A stretch of DNA of 64,000 nucleotides from Agitococcus sp. (GTDB lineage Bacteria; Pseudomonadota; Gammaproteobacteria; Pseudomonadales; Moraxellaceae): positions 1-64,000 of the forward strand of contig JAUSLJ010000008.1 of NCBI GenBank assembly GCA_030646715.1. Direction: 5' to 3'. The notes beneath the pieces were generated by a model. It made no database searches, was not told the origin of the DNA, and saw only the letters and a program-made list of their open reading frames with translations. The first letter of the stretch is position 1. The number at the start of each line of letters is the position of its first letter. Made by a program: the position numbers and the translations under genes. This document shows, one piece after another, positions 1 through 8,463 of this stretch.

Positions 1-187
1 GCAAAATGCGTATGTGGAACGCTACAATCGGACTGTTCGCTATGACTGGCTTAATCAATATTTGTTTAGCAGTATTGCCGAAGTTCAGGAACATGCGACA
101 GAATGGCTATGGTTTTACAACCATGAACGACCGAACAAAGCAAATGGTGGGATACCACCAAAGCAAAAGCTAGCTTTAATAGCCTAA
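1..187 (+). pseudogene. IS3-family transposase OrfB, C-terminal end (cut by window edge)
   Basis: Frame 2 reads an integrase-core C-terminus with VERYNRTVR, then WFYNHERPNKANGG, ending at TAA 185-187. This is the usual end of IS3-family OrfB (DDE rve/rve_3 domain), where the last catalytic Glu lies in the NAYVERYNR segment. Only about 61 residues are inside the window, so whether the element is intact cannot be judged. The sequence after the stop, up to about 226, should be its right terminal repeat. It then runs directly into the broken IS110 gene on the other strand, so this element appears to have inserted into that gene. Confidence 0.85.
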
Positions 188-513
188 CCTCTACTTTTAA
201 CTTCGGTTAAAAAAGGGAGGATTACCGAGCGACTTTTGGCAAAGTGCCTGACGTGCGCGGGATTGACGATGGAGACAAGGCAACCTGCACGATGTAGTGC
301 GATGGCCGTATTCTCATGGTAAACGCCTGTGGCTTCCATGACGATATGCGTTTGTCCGTTTTCGCTTTGCTGTCTTTTGAGCCAGTCAAGCAGCTCAGCC
401 GTTCCTTTGCTGGAATTGGCAACGCGCTTATTTTTCTTTTTGCCGTCAATGCCTTGATAAAGCAAACAGCAATCTAATGAGGCTTTAGACACATCGAGAC
501 CGAGATAAAACAT
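184..513 (-). pseudogene. IS110-family transposase, N-terminal fragment
   Basis: The ATG at 513 is preceded by GGGAGAA. It opens a DEDD/RuvC-like transposase N-terminus: MFYLGLDVSKASLDCCL, a KRVANSSKG stretch, then HIVMEATGVYHE and the SIVNPAHVRHFAKSR block. Intact relatives are over 300 residues and carry a C-terminal transposase_20 domain with the serine. Here family similarity stops after FAKSR, and the last codons read through foreign IS3-end sequence to a stop at 184-186. The MEATGVYHE form suggests the IS110 subgroup rather than IS1111. The protein is certainly non-functional as it stands. The missing part may lie to the left of the window. Confidence 0.88.
188..228 (+). mobile_element. 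Probable right end of the IS3-family element
   Basis: This segment lies between the OrfB stop and the point where IS110 homology on the other strand is lost. It contains the short inverted repeat TTTTAACTTCGGTTAAAA. The exact IS boundary and target duplication cannot be set without the left end, which is outside the window. Confidence 0.5.
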
Positions 514-544
514 GATGAATTCTCCCGAGACTGAGCTACATATG

Positions 545-713
545 CCTTTCACACCGTCTAGTCTTGTACATACAGCGTCATTGCGCTTGGCTACCGTTCA
601 GGGTTGGAATGGCATGTAAGGACAGAGAGGGGATTTAATCTACGCCACAAGGTCAGAGCCTTAAGCCCGTGTTCAAATTATCGACTCTCTGCTAGTAATG
701 ATAGCTAAGCACT
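545..713 (-). ncRNA. Candidate IS110 bridge RNA (left-end noncoding RNA)
   Basis: This noncoding stretch sits directly upstream of the IS110 transposase start, where IS110-subgroup elements encode their bridge RNA. Read on the minus strand it begins AGTGCTTAGC with a small hairpin (GCTA/TAGC arms). It continues through GGGCTTAAGGCTCTGACC and GGCGTAGATTAAAT, and ends near GTATGTACAAGACTAG. From memory, the IS621 bridge RNA has closely similar blocks (AGTGC start, ACCTGTTGCGTAGATTTAT, and GTATTTACAAGGCTGG near the 3' end) and a similar length of about 170-180 nt. That comparison was made by eye, not by alignment. The RNA would be orphaned, because the transposase is truncated. Confidence 0.62.
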
Positions 714-730
714 ACTTCAGATAAGATACA

Positions 731-750
731 AGCCCGTGTGGAACACGGGA
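731..750. repeat. Dispersed hairpin repeat, copy 1
   Basis: AGCCCGTGTGGAACACGGGA forms a CCCGTGT/ACACGGG stem. A near-identical hairpin with compensating changes (CCCGTAT/ATACGGG) recurs at 33371-33389. A second unrelated hairpin, CCCGCA-N5-TGCGGG, lies at 795-811. No gene is visible between 714 and 859. Confidence 0.6.
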
Positions 751-859
751 ATGGGCAGAAGAACCACTCAAGCCTTTGCTTTACACAGATTTATCCCGCA
801 ATCCTTGCGGGCTACGTCACTCGTGTGCAAATGTCGGATGGATAGATAACGGAAGCCCA

Positions 860-3052
860 TCAATAACTCATCCCCAACGTCAAATGAGCCGCCCTACGTT
901 GTTTATCCCCTTGCGCTAAGGTCAAGTAAAATGGCCCTAAACGCGTATCGGCGGCTAACACCGCACCAATACTATAAGCAGGATTATCAAACAACGCCGA
1001 TGACCAACTGTTTTTAGCCGACACTGCGCCCGCCTCCGCCAAAAAACCCAAATAAACACCGCCACCCAACGCAGGAGGCATTTCTTTAATTTGTTTGTAA
1101 GCCAATAAACGACTCAAAAAGAAGGTATTACCCGACAACTCCGAACGTCGATACGCCGACAAATTCATTGCGCCACCGAGTTGAAATTCTTCTGTATAGG
1201 GCAATGTGGTTCCTAAAGCACTGCCGCCTCGCCCTGTGGCAAAAAAGGTATAGCGATCCCATGTAAATGCCCGCCGCCACTCGAGCATCAAGCGTTGATA
1301 GTCTTTGTCACTGCCCATACTTTTTTCGGCAGAAAAATACGCTAAACGTGCCCAATTACCTTTTTTAGGAAAACGGGGATTATCCAATTGGTCAAAAATG
1401 GCTTTTACGCCATAGCCAATTTCTTCATAACTCTCACCGACAATCGGATTAACCGTTTGTAACGATGACCGCCACTTGACCTGTTGGTCGGAAACCGAGA
1501 ATCGTACTTCGCCCCATTTGCCTAATACAGAACCAATATCCACACCGCCACCGACATGACGGACACGATTTTCACCAATCGTTTCATGGCTAGAAACAAT
1601 ATCTCGCGGCTCATCACGCAAAGACAACCAAGGAGCTAAAAAGAATTCACCATTTAATACAGTGGGTTGATAAAGCTCGGTATAAAACGAACGGGTTTCG
1701 CCAATTTCTGCTTGGCTTTGCCACTCTGCCCCTAAACTATTCAGCCAACTACGACGTAAGCCTGCGACTAAGCCAAACGAGGAGTTATTAGCAAAATCGG
1801 TATTTAATTTAAGACCGACACGAGCAAAATCACGACCATCTTTTTCGACAGGAATAATGCGTAATGTTGCACCGTCAATGGTCGGCACTAATTGATAGGC
1901 AATCCGAATAAAATCGCCACGGGAATAAATGCCATCCATACTGTGATGCAAAGCGGCTTGGTTTAAAGGTTCACCTTTATGCACTTCCAATAATGATTTT
2001 AAAACACTTTTACTGACCCAACGTGTTGGCGTGATTTCTACTTTGGCAATCGCTTGATTTTGCGGTTTACGCGCGGCGATACTTTCTTGCCACACCCGAT
2101 AATCTTGTTCAGACAAAGCATAACGGCTTAACGACGGCAACTTAGCACGCGCTGCTTTTTCACCCGCCGCAATTAATTGGGCTGATTGATTAAAATCCGT
2201 TGACGTTAATTTGCCCATATCAGGTTTAATTAACACATCTTTTGCCGTTAACGTGGCAATTTGTGCCTGCATATCGCGCTGAACAGCAATGTTAATGGTT
2301 TGCTCACTGACGGCAAATAATGACTCTAGTTTTTGACGATTAGCATTCGGCGACGACACATCAACGGCAATCACGGCATCGCCACATAACTGACGACCAA
2401 CATCAACACCCATATTTTTGACAATGCCGCCATCAACGACCAGCGAGTTTTCATAAGGCACAGGCGGGAAAACGCCCGACACACTCATACTGGCACGCAT
2501 CACTAAGGGTAAATCGCCGTGATCCATAATCACCGTTTTACCATTTTCTAAATCCGCACCAATCGCGCGATAAGGCAAAGGCAATTGGTCAAACTTTTCG
2601 ACACTCATGCCGCCCGTCAACTCACGAAAAAACTGGGTAATGTAATGCACCCCGACCAAATTACGTGGAGCAACAGGCCAATAATCACGCAGCGTTAAGG
2701 TAAAATCGAAATAATCTTGCCAATCATCGCGTTTTCGGAAATAAGGCACGTCTTTACGTTTTGGTTTATCGCCAAAAACATAATCCCAATCTGCCGCTAA
2801 CACCCGTTTTTCCATCTCCGCAGGGGGCATTCCTGTGGCTGCTGCTCCACCAACAATCGCGCCCATGCTCGTGCCCACGACACAATCGACAGGAATACGT
2901 GCTTCCTCCAATACTTTTAACACGCCAATATGCGCAATACCACGCGCGCCGCCACCTGATAAAACAAGCGCAATTTTCGGACGTTCTACGGCTTGAGCAA
3001 TGCTTGATGTGGCTAATAAAGACAGGAGAATAGCTTTGGAGATTTTTTTCAT
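860..3052 (-). CDS. Patatin-like phospholipase with POTRA and outer-membrane barrel (type Vd autotransporter, PlpD-like)
   Basis: This 730-residue protein has a clear signal peptide (MKKISKAILL to AQA, about residues 1-21). A patatin domain follows, with oxyanion motif GGGARG at 33-38, nucleophile elbow GTSMG at 60-64 (Ser62) and catalytic Asp in DGG at 207-209. A POTRA-like region spans about 335-410. A BamA/TamA-type 16-strand barrel region runs from about 415 to the C-terminus, which ends in Tyr. This is the PlpD architecture, in which the lipase is secreted through its own barrel. Substrate is presumably phospholipid or another acyl ester. It is monocistronic on the minus strand. An RssA-like intracellular patatin is ruled out by the signal peptide and barrel. 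Confidence 0.93.
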   Translation of the reverse strand: MKKISKAILLSLLATSSIAQAVERPKIALVLSGGGARGIAHIGVLKVLEEARIPVDCVVGTSMGAIVGGAAATGMPPAEMEKRVLAADWDYVFGDKPKRKDVPYFRKRDDWQDYFDFTLTLRDYWPVAPRNLVGVHYITQFFRELTGGMSVEKFDQLPLPYRAIGADLENGKTVIMDHGDLPLVMRASMSVSGVFPPVPYENSLVVDGGIVKNMGVDVGRQLCGDAVIAVDVSSPNANRQKLESLFAVSEQTINIAVQRDMQAQIATLTAKDVLIKPDMGKLTSTDFNQSAQLIAAGEKAARAKLPSLSRYALSEQDYRVWQESIAARKPQNQAIAKVEITPTRWVSKSVLKSLLEVHKGEPLNQAALHHSMDGIYSRGDFIRIAYQLVPTIDGATLRIIPVEKDGRDFARVGLKLNTDFANNSSFGLVAGLRRSWLNSLGAEWQSQAEIGETRSFYTELYQPTVLNGEFFLAPWLSLRDEPRDIVSSHETIGENRVRHVGGGVDIGSVLGKWGEVRFSVSDQQVKWRSSLQTVNPIVGESYEEIGYGVKAIFDQLDNPRFPKKGNWARLAYFSAEKSMGSDKDYQRLMLEWRRAFTWDRYTFFATGRGGSALGTTLPYTEEFQLGGAMNLSAYRRSELSGNTFFLSRLLAYKQIKEMPPALGGGVYLGFLAEAGAVSAKNSWSSALFDNPAYSIGAVLAADTRLGPFYLTLAQGDKQRRAAHLTLGMSY

Positions 3053-3123
3053 AGGATGTTGAGTCTATTTTTCCGAAGGGATTAATCCGTTAATTTACAG
3101 GGGATTGCTTAGCTTACTTCGCG

Positions 3124-3723
3124 TTATACATCGGACTCGAACGGCGCAATCACAAACCACTGCCCCGCACTTTGCACGGCGTAAAATAGCTTTCCGTCTA
3201 TTTCTTGAACTGTCGCCCATTCTACTAACTGATAAAAGACATTACGATGAATCAGCGCATCTAAGCGGTCACGGACATGAATATAAGGACGCGGCTCACC
3301 ATCGGGCGCGTCGTAATTGACCCATAACGGATGTTCAGCATCCAAGACAATGACATCCTCAGTCAATGTGGTAAAGCGTAAAAACTCCACGCCTTCATCC
3401 AACACTTTCGTCACTAAGGTGGCAATAAACGGAGCATCATCGACGACAATCCGTACTTTTTCGACAGGGGTAATTAAATAAAAACAATCATCATCATCGT
3501 GGCGAAGAATAGAACTAAACAGCTTCACTAAGGCTGGACGACCAATCGGTGTACCCATATACAACCATTGGCCATTAGCCTTAATTTGCATATTAATATC
3601 ACCGCAAAATTCAGGATTCCATTTATGCACAGGTGGCAAACCTTTAGGCGTATTGCCATGTTCATCTTTTAATAAACGCGCAATGGCCATGGGATCGGCT
3701 TTTATTTGTGAATATTGAGTCAT
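3124..3723 (-). CDS. DUF1285 family protein
   Basis: A 199-residue cytosolic protein matching the DUF1285 pattern: KGLPPVHKWNPEFCGDINMQI near the N-terminus, followed by GQWLYMGTPIGRP and a later FYLVTPVEK-like strand (here FYLITPVEK). DUF1285 proteins are usually about 180-200 residues and have no established function. No signal peptide or membrane segment is visible. It lies 71 bp upstream of the patatin gene on the same strand and may share its transcript. The start at 3723 has an AGGAAATATT-like leader. Confidence 0.85.
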   Translation of the reverse strand: MTQYSQIKADPMAIARLLKDEHGNTPKGLPPVHKWNPEFCGDINMQIKANGQWLYMGTPIGRPALVKLFSSILRHDDDDCFYLITPVEKVRIVVDDAPFIATLVTKVLDEGVEFLRFTTLTEDVIVLDAEHPLWVNYDAPDGEPRPYIHVRDRLDALIHRNVFYQLVEWATVQEIDGKLFYAVQSAGQWFVIAPFESDV

Positions 3724-3769
3724 ATTGAATATTTCCTATTTTTTGTCTAACAAAATATCGTATAAAAAG

Positions 3770-3798
3770 TTGGTCTTTGGATAGTGTGCTTTTATACT
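3770..3798 (+). promoter_or_regulatory. Possible sigma-70 promoter for the ETF-QO gene
   Basis: TTGGTC at 3770-3775 and TATACT at 3793-3798 are separated by 17 bp. The -10 is one base off consensus, but the -35 is weak. The promoter points toward the ETF-QO gene, about 155 bp away, in an otherwise gene-free gap. Confidence 0.4.
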
Positions 3799-3957
3799 AC
3801 GCGCCGTTCCATTTATATATGAAAGTGTAACCGAAGACAAAAAAGGCACAGATTGTTTGGTTGACGCGCAACAAGCGCATAACAGCCAATCAATTCAGGG
3901 TCTTGCTTCCGTTATACTATGTGGAAAACCCCAGCTATTTATTGCGAGGAGACTATC

Positions 3958-5610
3958 GTGGAAAGAGAAGCAATGGAATTTGATGTCGTCATCGTTGGCG
4001 GCGGCCCTGCTGGTTTATCAGCAGCCATTCGTTTACGTCAATTAAGTATAGAATCAGGCCATGAGATTTCCGTGTGTCTCGTCGAAAAAGGTTCTGAATT
4101 TGGCGCACATATTTTATCAGGTGCGGTATTTGAACCACGCGCACTCAACGAGCTTTTCCCTAATTGGAAAGAAGAAGGCGCGCCACTCCATACCCCCGTC
4201 ACTAAAGACGAAATTCATTTACTGTTTAGCGAAACTCGCAGCAGATTAATGCCTGATTGGGCTGTGCCTAAAGCCATGCACAATGAAGGCAACTACGTTA
4301 TTAGCTTGGGAAACCTTGTCCGTTGGTTAGCCGAAAAAGCCGAAGCCCTTGAAGTGAACTTATTCCCAGGTTTTGCCGCTTCGGAAATTTTGTATCACGA
4401 AGATGGCAGTGTCAAAGGTATTGCCACTGGTGATATGGGCATTGGTAAAAATGGCGAGAAAAAACATTCATTTACCGCAGGTTATGAATTACACGCCAAA
4501 TACACTTTATTTGCCGAAGGTTGCCGTGGCCATTTAGGCAAGCAGTTAATTAGCAAGTTTGATTTAGACAAAGACTGCGACCCACAACATTACGGTATCG
4601 GCATTAAAGAACTGTGGGAAATTGACCCAGCCAAACACAAACCTGGTTTAGTAGTACACGGTTCAGGCTGGCCATTAAGTGAGTCTGGCAGCGCAGGTGG
4701 TTGGTTCTTATATCACTCTGAAAACAACCAAGTGACACTGGGCTTAATTACTGACCTTGCTTACAGCAACCCTTATTTGTCACCATTTGATGAAATGCAG
4801 CGTTGGAAACATCACCCAGTCATTAAACAATACTTAGAAGGCGCAAAGCGTGTGTCTTATGGCGCGCGTGCGATTATTAAAGGTGGTTTAAACTCTCTGC
4901 CTAAACTTACCTTTAATGGTGGTTGTTTAATTGGTGATGATGCAGGCTTTTTAAACTTTGCCAAAATCAAAGGCTCTCATACTGCTATGAAGTCGGGTAT
5001 GTTGTGTGCCGAAGCGGTATTTGAAAGCTTAAAAGCTGGCAGCGAAGGTCGTGATGAAGTCGTTGCGTACACCGAGAAATTTAACAACTCTTGGTTACAC
5101 GAAGAATTACACCGCTACCGTAACTTTGGCCCTGCTATGCACCGCATGGGCTTCTTAATGGGTGCGGCGTTTAACTTTATCGACCAAAACATTATGCCGA
5201 ATGGTTTCCCTATTACTATTCACGACAACAAACCTGATTATGACTGCTTAGACCGTAAAGACTTAGCACGTAAATTAGAATATCCAAAACCTGATGGCAA
5301 AATCAGTTTTGATAAATTGTCGTCGGTGTTTATTTCGGGTACTAACCACGAAGAAGATCAACCGATTCATTTACAACTGAAAGACCCTAGCATTCCAATG
5401 AGCAAAAACTTGCCATTGTATGACGAACCAGCGCGTTTGTACTGCCCTGCGGGCGTGTATGAAGTGGTGACTTTAGCGGGTGAGCAACGCTTGCAGATTA
5501 ACGCGCAAAACTGCGTTCATTGCAAAACTTGTGATATTAAAGACCCTTCGCAAAACATCAACTGGGTAACTCCAGAAGGCGGCGGCGGCCCTACATATCC
5601 TAATATGTAA
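3958..5610 (+). CDS. Electron transfer flavoprotein-ubiquinone oxidoreductase (ETF-QO)
   Basis: This inner-membrane-associated enzyme moves electrons from reduced ETF (fatty-acid and amino-acid oxidation) to ubiquinone. An FAD dinucleotide-binding motif, VVIVGGGPAGLSAAIRL, lies near the N-terminus. The C-terminal 4Fe-4S motif has Cys in CVHCKTCDIKDP and ends with GGGGPTYPNM, typical of the family. I chose GTG at 3958 because GAGGAG (3946-3951) sits 6 bases before it, giving 550 residues, the normal family length. An upstream in-frame ATG at 3919 lacks a good ribosome site, and ATG 3973 is also possible. No etfAB genes are nearby. Confidence 0.95.
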   Translation: MEREAMEFDVVIVGGGPAGLSAAIRLRQLSIESGHEISVCLVEKGSEFGAHILSGAVFEPRALNELFPNWKEEGAPLHTPVTKDEIHLLFSETRSRLMPDWAVPKAMHNEGNYVISLGNLVRWLAEKAEALEVNLFPGFAASEILYHEDGSVKGIATGDMGIGKNGEKKHSFTAGYELHAKYTLFAEGCRGHLGKQLISKFDLDKDCDPQHYGIGIKELWEIDPAKHKPGLVVHGSGWPLSESGSAGGWFLYHSENNQVTLGLITDLAYSNPYLSPFDEMQRWKHHPVIKQYLEGAKRVSYGARAIIKGGLNSLPKLTFNGGCLIGDDAGFLNFAKIKGSHTAMKSGMLCAEAVFESLKAGSEGRDEVVAYTEKFNNSWLHEELHRYRNFGPAMHRMGFLMGAAFNFIDQNIMPNGFPITIHDNKPDYDCLDRKDLARKLEYPKPDGKISFDKLSSVFISGTNHEEDQPIHLQLKDPSIPMSKNLPLYDEPARLYCPAGVYEVVTLAGEQRLQINAQNCVHCKTCDIKDPSQNINWVTPEGGGGPTYPNM

Positions 5611-5636
5611 GCTTTCGCTGAAATGTTAGAAAAATG

Positions 5637-5665
5637 AAGGTCGCTTTTGCGGCCTTTATTTTTAT
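5637..5665 (+). terminator. Rho-independent terminator after ETF-QO
   Basis: AAGGTCGC-TTTT-GCGGCCTT forms an 8-bp stem (one G-U pair) followed by a T-rich tract, 26 bp past the ETF-QO stop. Confidence 0.75.
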
Positions 5666-5730
5666 ACGGATACCAACCAAAATACCATTATAAAACTTCG
5701 CTTAGAATGACTATGCTGAACACTATAGAC

Positions 5731-5770
5731 AACAAAAAAAGCCCGCAACCATTACGATTGGGGGCTTTTC
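5731..5770 (-). terminator. Rho-independent terminator after tRNA-Leu(UAG)
   Basis: On the minus strand an AAAGCCCCCAATC/GGTTGCGGGCTTT stem-loop is followed by a T-run. It lies about 30 bp downstream of the tRNA 3' end. Confidence 0.7.
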
Positions 5771-5801
5771 TGACCGTCCTATAAGATAATAGGACGAAAT
5801 T

Positions 5802-5884
<83 letters not shown>

Positions 5885-6338
5885 GTGGGGCGTGAATTAT
5901 ATATAAAATAAATAAAGAGCGAAAGCCCAAAAGGGATAAATTATCGGGCAATCAGGCGTAAATTAATCCATATTTGTTATCGTGTATTCAAACATCACTC
6001 CCCTTATCAGGCAAATATTACTTGACTGATAAGACGGCATCTACATTAGAGTGCAATATAATGATATTTACCTAGAAAAACCTATGCCACAATGCTTGAG
6101 CTATTACTGAGGTGGGGTTAGCCACATACTTGATCTTTTACAACCATGATCGGCATCATCAAGCATTAGGGTATCAAACACTGACCACGTCTATAAAACA
6201 GGCTTAGGGAGTTATGCTAAAATAGCGGATCATTTTAGTGATAAACCTAAGTCCTAAGTTGAAGAAATGGTGCAGCGACAATTCGCTGTAGTAAAGAAAT
6301 ACCATCTGAAATAATCTAATTAATTGCCTGGAATAACC
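5885..6338. other. Gap before ruvA containing only an IS remnant
   Basis: Apart from the IS3 OrfB scrap at 6100-6207, this 454-bp stretch shows no coding region. The sequence is AT-rich. ruvC, which commonly precedes ruvA in gammaproteobacteria, is absent. Confidence 0.6.
6100..6207 (+). pseudogene. IS3-family transposase OrfB C-terminal scrap
   Basis: Frame +1 from 6100 reads LATYLIFYNHDRHHQALGYQ and ends at TAG 6205-6207. The FYNHDRHHQALGY block is the diagnostic C-terminal motif of IS3-family OrfB. Upstream the frame meets TGA at 6097, and no other transposase sequence is seen. This is a decayed relic, distinct in sequence from the IS3 end at position 1. Confidence 0.75.
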
Positions 6339-6935
6339 ATGATTGGCCGTCTGCACGGAACTGTTGTTGAAAAATCCGCCCCACAAATCATTATTGATAT
6401 CCATGGCGTGGGCTATGAAGTAGAAACACCACTACCGACCTTTTGCCAAATAACCTTAGGGGAAGTGACAACCCTGTGGATTCATCAAGTCATCCGTGAA
6501 GATGCTAATCTTCTTTATGGCTTTACCGACCGCGAAGAACGCGCCCTATTTCGTTTGTTTCTGAAAGTCAGTGGTGTAGGGCCTAAATTGGCATTGAGTT
6601 TGTTATCAGGCATGGAGCCAAATGCTTTTTTACGTTGTATTGAACGGGATGATGTCGTAACGCTGACTAAAATTCCAGGTGTCGGCAAAAAAACAGCAGA
6701 ACGCTTAATTATTGAACTACGCGACCGCATTAAAGAGCTAATGCCCAGTAGCGCCACCGCCACCGAACGACTCAGTCTGACCACGCAACTATCCCCCGTT
6801 GCCGAAGCGGAACAAGCGTTAATGGCTTTAGGGTATAAACCACTCGAAGCGCAAAAAGCTGTCGCTTTAGTTAAAAATCAGCATGAAGACACAGCAAACT
6901 TAATACGTGCCGCACTCAAGTCAATGGTAAAGTAG
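6339..6935 (+). CDS. ruvA: Holliday junction branch-migration protein RuvA
   Basis: RuvA binds the four-way junction and loads RuvB rings for branch migration in recombinational repair. The 198-residue product has the N-terminal OB-fold (MIGRLHGTVVEK), two helix-hairpin-helix motifs (KVSGVGPKLALSLL and KIPGVGKKTAERL) and the C-terminal RuvB-binding domain ending in AALKSMVK. Length is normal. I take ATG 6339 as the start, since an upstream TTG at 6324 only adds five non-conserved residues. ruvB follows after 76 bp. ruvC is not upstream; an IS relic is there instead. Confidence 0.97.
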   Translation: MIGRLHGTVVEKSAPQIIIDIHGVGYEVETPLPTFCQITLGEVTTLWIHQVIREDANLLYGFTDREERALFRLFLKVSGVGPKLALSLLSGMEPNAFLRCIERDDVVTLTKIPGVGKKTAERLIIELRDRIKELMPSSATATERLSLTTQLSPVAEAEQALMALGYKPLEAQKAVALVKNQHEDTANLIRAALKSMVK

Positions 6936-7011
6936 CTCGTAAATACGGGCGAAATATTTTCGCCCCTTCAAACTCCAAACTCATTAAATAATTTGATACG
7001 CCGATATTACT

Positions 7012-8037
7012 ATGCCCCACGAACGCATGATTACCTCACACGCCACACGCCAAGAAGAAGTTGTTGACCGTGCCATTCGCCCTACCAGTTTGGATGATTA
7101 TATTGGCCAGCCGAAAGTGCGCGAACAAATGGAAATTTTTATTCATGCCGCCAAAACACGCGGCGAAGCTCTCGACCACACCCTTATTTTCGGCCCTCCA
7201 GGTTTAGGTAAAACAACATTAGCCAATATTATTGCCCGTGAAATGGGTTGTGAAATCAAATCGACTAGCGGCCCAGTATTAGAAAAAGCAGGCGATTTGG
7301 CCGCCTTATTAACGAACCTTGATGAAGGTGATGTTTTATTTATTGATGAAATTCATCGACTTTCACCCGTGATTGAAGAAATTCTTTACCCTGCAATGGA
7401 AGATTATCAATTAGATATCGTCATTGGCGAAGGGCCTGGTGCGCGCTCTATTAAATTAGACTTACCTCCTTTTACTTTAGTGGCCGCCACCACCCGCGCA
7501 GGCTTATTAACCTCCCCGTTACGCGACCGTTTTGGTATTGTCCAACGTTTAGAGTTTTATAATGTTGCTGATTTAGGGACGATTGTGAATCGTTCGGCAA
7601 GGCTACTTAATGTGCCAATGGATGATGAAGGCGCAATGGAAATTGCTCGTCGCTCACGCGGCACTCCGCGAATTGCCAACCGTTTATTACGTCGCGTCCG
7701 TGATTATGCCGAAGTGAAAGGCACTGGCCATGTCAGCAATGACATTGCCATAGCTGCGTTAAATATGCTTGATGTTGACACCCACGGCTTTGATGGTTTA
7801 GACCGCCGCTATTTATTAGCCTTGATGGAAAAGTTTAATGGTGGCCCCGCAGGTGTTGAAGCCCTCGCCGCAGCCATTGCCGAAGACTCAGGCACATTAG
7901 AAGATGTTGTCGAGCCATATTTAATCCAACAAGACATGGTGATGAGAACCGCGCGAGGACGAGTTGCTACGCCACAAGCCTATTTACGTTTTGGCTTAAC
8001 CATGCCTGAATCACTCAAAACTCAACTTAACTTGTAA
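7012..8037 (+). CDS. ruvB: Holliday junction DNA helicase motor RuvB
   Basis: Hexameric AAA+ ATPase that drives branch migration with RuvA. The 341-residue protein shows Walker [10 protein letters not shown] near residue 62, Walker [10 protein letters not shown], the sensor/arginine-finger region [16 protein letters not shown], and the C-terminal winged-helix domain ending [10 protein letters not shown]. Length and order match the family. It lies directly downstream of ruvA and is followed 24 bp later by ybgC, so a ruvAB-ybgC-tol transcript is plausible. Confidence 0.98.
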   Translation: MPHERMITSHATRQEEVVDRAIRPTSLDDYIGQPKVREQMEIFIHAAKTRGEALDHTLIFGPPGLGKTTLANIIAREMGCEIKSTSGPVLEKAGDLAALLTNLDEGDVLFIDEIHRLSPVIEEILYPAMEDYQLDIVIGEGPGARSIKLDLPPFTLVAATTRAGLLTSPLRDRFGIVQRLEFYNVADLGTIVNRSARLLNVPMDDEGAMEIARRSRGTPRIANRLLRRVRDYAEVKGTGHVSNDIAIAALNMLDVDTHGFDGLDRRYLLALMEKFNGGPAGVEALAAAIAEDSGTLEDVVEPYLIQQDMVMRTARGRVATPQAYLRFGLTMPESLKTQLNL

Positions 8038-8061
8038 GCCAACCTGTCAGAGACTGCGCTT

Positions 8062-8463
8062 ATGTATCCCATTTTTACACTCCCCATACGCATTTATATC
8101 GAAGATACGGATGCGGCAGGTATCGTTTATTATGTAAATTATTTAAAATTCATGGAACGCGCGCGCACCGAATATTTACGTGATATTGGTTTTGGTCACT
8201 ATTTATTAACAGAAGATTACCTTTTTGTCGTACGAAAAGTGGATATTCGTTATAAACAACCCGCTAGAATGGACGACTTATTAAAGGTGAGTGCGCAAAT
8301 TATCAAAGTCGGTAAAGCCTCATTACAGTTCAAACAAACACTTGAGCGTAATGATGAAATTTTATGTGAAGCCACCGTTGATATTGCCTGTGTCGAGAAA
8401 ATACACCTAAAACCTTGCGCCCTACCCACCCGTTTAACTGACTTAATTAGCGTAACCTTATGA
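8062..8463 (+). CDS. ybgC: Acyl-CoA thioesterase YbgC (tol-pal associated)
   Basis: Hot-dog-fold thioesterase of 133 residues. The active-site stretch YIEDTDAAGIVYYVNYLKFMER carries the conserved Asp of the 4-hydroxybenzoyl-CoA thioesterase family. YbgC heads the tol-pal cluster in many Proteobacteria, as here. Its stop overlaps the tolQ start (ATGA at 8460-8463), which suggests translational coupling. Confidence 0.95.
   Translation: MYPIFTLPIRIYIEDTDAAGIVYYVNYLKFMERARTEYLRDIGFGHYLLTEDYLFVVRKVDIRYKQPARMDDLLKVSAQIIKVGKASLQFKQTLERNDEILCEATVDIACVEKIHLKPCALPTRLTDLISVTL

Noticed and set aside
2761-3033. 90-codon plus frame opposite the patatin signal region
   Set aside because: Composition is a shadow of the patatin motifs and no start context is seen.
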